A stretch of 64,000 nt of DNA from Rahnella ecdela (lineage in GTDB: Bacteria; Pseudomonadota; Gammaproteobacteria; Enterobacterales; Enterobacteriaceae), in the NCBI RefSeq assembly GCF_019049625.1, contig NZ_JAFMOY010000125.1, positions 116,035-180,034 on the forward strand. Reading direction: 5' to 3'. Below, one piece after another: positions 61,815 to 64,000 of the stretch. The notes under the pieces are model-generated. The model did no database searches, was not told the origin of the DNA, and saw only the letters and a list, made by a program, of their open reading frames with translations. The position numbers and the translations under genes were made by a program. Position 1 is the stretch's first letter; each line of letters opens with the position of its first letter.

Positions 61815-61842
61815 TAAAGAATTTCCCCGAACCAGCCGATAA
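61815..61842 (+). promoter_or_regulatory. FliA-like promoter of cheV
   Basis: TAAAGAAT, 12 bases, then GCCGATAA (61835-61842). The -10 element is perfect; the -35 has two changes and the spacer is one base long. The site is 105 bases before cheV, so cheV is likely a late flagellar gene. Confidence 0.75.
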
Positions 61843-61946
61843 ATACAGTGTCCCTCTGAGAAAAAAAGAGAACGGAATCCTTATTTTCCGAACGACGCAC
61901 AGCGCAAACACCGATAAAAACGAATAACGACAGGCATGGGGAAAGT

Positions 61947-62918
61947 ATGGATAATTTTCAGAAAGAAATTGATGAGAGAACCAATCTCACATCATCAAAC
62001 CGGTTTGAGCTTTTGCTGTTCCGTCTTGGAACCTCGCCGGAAGACGAACAATCTGAACTCTTTGGCATTAACGTCTTTAAACTGCGCGAAATCGTGCCGA
62101 TGCCGACACTGACCAAAGCCGCCGGAATGGCATCGCCGATGATGGGCATGGCGAATATTCGCGGTGAAATTATTCCGGTGATTGATTTGCCTGCCGTGGT
62201 CGGTTGCGTGCCGAAAACCGGGCTGAACATTTTGCTGGTCACGGAATACGCCCGCAGCACGCAGGCGTTTGCCGTCGAATCCGTGGACGACATTGTGCGT
62301 CTCGAGTGGAGTCAGGTGCTGGCCGCCGAATCCGGGGTCAAGAGCCGCAACATCACCAGTATCGCGCGTCTGGATACCGATAAATCCAGCACCCGTCTGG
62401 CGCTGGTGCTGGATGTTGAGCAGATCCTGCATGACATCATCCCGAACAGCAATATCGACATGGACAAGAAGAAAACCAGCGCGTTCAAACTGAAACCGGG
62501 CACGGTGGCGATTGTCGCGGAAGACTCGAAAGTCGCGCGTCAGATGCTGGAAAAAGGCCTGAACATGATGGAAATCCCGGCGCAGATGCATGTGACCGGT
62601 CTGGAAGCCTGGAATAAAATCCGCAAAATGGCCGAAGAGTGCAAAGCCGAAGGGTTGCCGATTGCTGATAAGATTTCCTTCGTTCTCACCGATCTGGAAA
62701 TGCCAGAAATGGACGGCTTCACCCTGACGCTGAATATCAAACGCGATGAATTCCTGAAAAATATTCCGGTGATTATCCACTCATCCCTTTCCGGCAGCGC
62801 CAACGAAGATCACGTGCGCAAAGTCGGTGCCGACGGCTACGTAGCGAAATTTGAAATCAACGAACTGGAAGCCGCCATTCATAAAGCGCTGGACGCGAAG
62901 AAGATAGCGCACGTTTGA
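61947..62918 (+). CDS. cheV: Chemotaxis coupling protein CheV
   Basis: The 323 residues fuse a CheW-like coupling domain (about 15-165, FGINVFKLREIVPMP, NIRGEIIPVIDLPAVVG) to a receiver domain (about 185-320) with the phosphoacceptor Asp in VLTDLEMPEMDG and Lys in GYVAKFE. CheV links receptors to CheA and helps adaptation. E. coli lacks cheV but Salmonella and Yersiniaceae have it. The gene stands about 30 kb from the main che block but has its own FliA-like promoter. Confidence 0.95.
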   Translation: MDNFQKEIDERTNLTSSNRFELLLFRLGTSPEDEQSELFGINVFKLREIVPMPTLTKAAGMASPMMGMANIRGEIIPVIDLPAVVGCVPKTGLNILLVTEYARSTQAFAVESVDDIVRLEWSQVLAAESGVKSRNITSIARLDTDKSSTRLALVLDVEQILHDIIPNSNIDMDKKKTSAFKLKPGTVAIVAEDSKVARQMLEKGLNMMEIPAQMHVTGLEAWNKIRKMAEECKAEGLPIADKISFVLTDLEMPEMDGFTLTLNIKRDEFLKNIPVIIHSSLSGSANEDHVRKVGADGYVAKFEINELEAAIHKALDAKKIAHV

Positions 62919-62941
62919 TTGATGTTGTGATAAACAATAAA

Positions 62942-62964
62942 GCCCGCCTGTCCAGCGGGTTTTA
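62942..62964 (+). terminator. Terminator behind cheV
   Basis: CCCGC (62943-62947) and GCGGG (62955-62959) arms followed by TTTTATT. An A-run (GATAAACAATAAAG) lies before it, so it may also serve the convergent DUF1360 gene. Confidence 0.82.
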
Positions 62965-62975
62965 TTGTTTATAGA

Positions 62976-63365
62976 TTAATGTGCGTCGCCGCTTAATTCC
63001 TTACGGGCGCGGGCTTTCAGTACATGCGTGGAAATCGCAGACTGGAAGACTTTAAACATCAGACCATTAATAAAGGTGGTCAGGGTAAGAGTCAGGAAAG
63101 CAGATACAAGCCAGTCGGCAACAATGTAATTGCTGTTAATAATCAGCGGGTGATAAATCACCATGCCTGCAAAAACCACCCAGTGGCTGAAACAATAAAA
63201 ACATTTAAACAGATGGCCGAGCGTATTGTTTTTCTTTTCAATCCAGTTACGCATGGTTTCAAATAAATCTGCCTGCGTAATACTCATGGAAATACTGCTG
63301 GCGGCAAGGGCAATGATCAGGCAATTCCACAATGCGGAAAGCCCGTGTGCGATGTTTATATCCAT
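62976..63365 (-). CDS. DUF1360 family membrane protein
   Basis: The 129-residue protein has three or four hydrophobic helices and the hallmark LFKCFYCFSHWVVF (two Cys and Trp of the DUF1360 signature) around residue 58. The family is of unknown function and occurs in some phages and in spore-forming and enteric bacteria. It begins 13 bases after the Rrf2-type regulator stop, on the same strand, so the regulator may control it. Confidence 0.78.
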   Translation of the reverse strand: MDINIAHGLSALWNCLIIALAASSISMSITQADLFETMRNWIEKKNNTLGHLFKCFYCFSHWVVFAGMVIYHPLIINSNYIVADWLVSAFLTLTLTTFINGLMFKVFQSAISTHVLKARARKELSGDAH

Positions 63366-63378
63366 ACTGACCTCAGTT

Positions 63379-63807
63379 TTAAGTGTGTGGCGGGTTATTT
63401 AAGAATTCTGTACCGATCTCCTCGAGAGTTTGTTGTTTGAACTGACCGATGATCAGCTCATACGCCTGAGTGAAAGCGCCATTCATGGTTCGGTTTACAC
63501 CCTGTTCGATCAGGCATTCTGGCGCGTGATTGCGGTTGCCGATAGCAAACAGAGAAGGGGAGCCCAGCGCCAGATAGACGTCATACAAGGTGATGGTATT
63601 CAGCGCGCGCGCCAGCTTCCAGCCACCGTTATGACCCTTTTCGGACGTAACAATATCGTGCTCGCGCAGTCCGGCCAGCATCTTACGCACCACGACAGGA
63701 TTCGTGTCGAGGAAAGCCGCCAGCTGTTCCGAAGTCAGCGGCACGCCAGCATCAGCCATATGCAGCAGGATGTGCAGCGTTGAAGAAAGTGAGTTGTTTG
63801 TTTTCAT
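63379..63807 (-). CDS. Rrf2 family transcriptional regulator
   Basis: From ATG 63807 the protein has 142 residues: winged helix with TSEQLAAFLDTNPVVVRKMLAGLREHDIV and the wing GHNGGWKLARALNTITLYDVYLAL. The iron-sulphur cysteines of IscR/NsrR are missing, apart from one Cys in APECLIEQG, so it is closer to the YwnA/CymR group. The longer frame from 63897 runs into the neighbouring insertion sequence and is not supported. The IS end lies about 65 bases upstream, which may affect its promoter. Confidence 0.88.
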   Translation of the reverse strand: MKTNNSLSSTLHILLHMADAGVPLTSEQLAAFLDTNPVVVRKMLAGLREHDIVTSEKGHNGGWKLARALNTITLYDVYLALGSPSLFAIGNRNHAPECLIEQGVNRTMNGAFTQAYELIIGQFKQQTLEEIGTEFLNNPPHT

Positions 63808-63873
63808 GTAACTTAGAATGATACATGATGTGTGGGGTGTCAAGTGCGGGGGGAGTGATTGTCTGCTTAGTGC

Positions 63874-64000
63874 TGTGAGTTCAACGGGTCGACGCAACGC
63901 TATCCTTAAACAAGGGGGACGTTGCCATGAAACGAAGAACGCGCATTTACTACACGCCAGAACAGAAAGCGATTATCTGGGACAGGTATAAGCAAGGTGA
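63874..64000 (+). mobile_element. Left end of an IS30-type insertion sequence (cut by window)
   Basis: The bases TGTGAGTTCAACGGGTCGAC followed by GCAACGC at about 63874-63900 look like the terminal inverted repeat of the IS30 family, which typically has TTCAAC and GGTCAACGCAAC elements. The transposase starts 27 bases further. The right end is outside the window, so target duplication cannot be checked. Confidence 0.7.
63927..64000 (+). CDS. IS30 family transposase, N-terminal fragment (window edge)
   Basis: Only 24 residues are visible: MKRRTRIYYTPEQKAIIWDR and YKQG. This resembles the basic N-terminal helix-turn-helix start of IS30-family transposases. The frame continues beyond the window, so it is unknown if the gene is intact. 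Confidence 0.7.
   Translation, partial: MKRRTRIYYTPEQKAIIWDRYKQG

Noticed and set aside
61995..62780. Minus-strand frame of 261 codons over cheV
   Set aside because: Antisense shadow with abnormal His/Phe/Gln content; cheV itself is clearly coding.

Overview
The window looks like a chromosome segment of an enteric gamma-proteobacterium (Enterobacterales, probably a Yersiniaceae relative such as Rahnella or Serratia; the genus is an inference). The order putA/putP, efeUOB, phoH and the block of two chemoreceptor genes, cheRBYZ and flhBAE are both typical of this order. All protein names rest on reading the translations; no database search was run.

Bases 1 to about 20,900 are the right part of a lambdoid prophage. 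The lambda-like tail genes run in order: U (3' end), V, G, G-T frameshift, H, M, a lipoprotein moron, L, K, I, J, two small tail-associated genes, a Cor-like exclusion lipoprotein and an S74-peptidase tail fibre. Behind the fibre lies cargo: a LexA-box-controlled umuDC pair, an SRAP (HMCES/YedK-like) gene, an STM2901/DUF1493-type pair, an orphan Hcp, a lipoprotein, and an AT-rich two-gene cassette with a HipA-like kinase. Integrase, head and lysis genes would lie left of the window.

Between the prophage cargo and the host gene ftrA is a one-spacer remnant of a type I-F CRISPR array (28-nt repeat, 32-nt spacer, truncated repeat) without cas genes. Then come ftrA, a divergent MFS transporter, and a two-gene cassette that resembles a toxin-antitoxin pair. 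A textbook FliA promoter starts the chemotaxis and flagellar export block (25.1-35.6 kb): two MCPs, cheR, cheB, cheY, cheZ, flhB, flhA, flhE. motAB and cheAW are not next to it.

From 35.7 to 50.6 kb are an orphan peptide-type binding protein, a DUF998 membrane protein, divergent putA/putP with PutA half-sites between them, Fur-box-controlled efeUOB, a Tat-type cell-wall amidase, and phoH with a Pho box about 550 bases upstream.

From 50.8 to 64 kb are an ABC exporter; a salvage-type cluster (amino-acid ABC transporter, N-acetyltransferase, M20 deacylase and two flavin monooxygenases) that matches the logic of the Bacillus Yxe/Ytm S-substituted cysteine pathways; an AcuR/AcuI pair; cheV with a FliA-like promoter; a DUF1360/Rrf2 pair; and the left end of an IS30-type element cut by the window edge.

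The strongest leads for new biology are the HipA-like kinase cassette, the one-spacer I-F array beside it, and the zinc-finger plus RHH-like antitoxin cassette.
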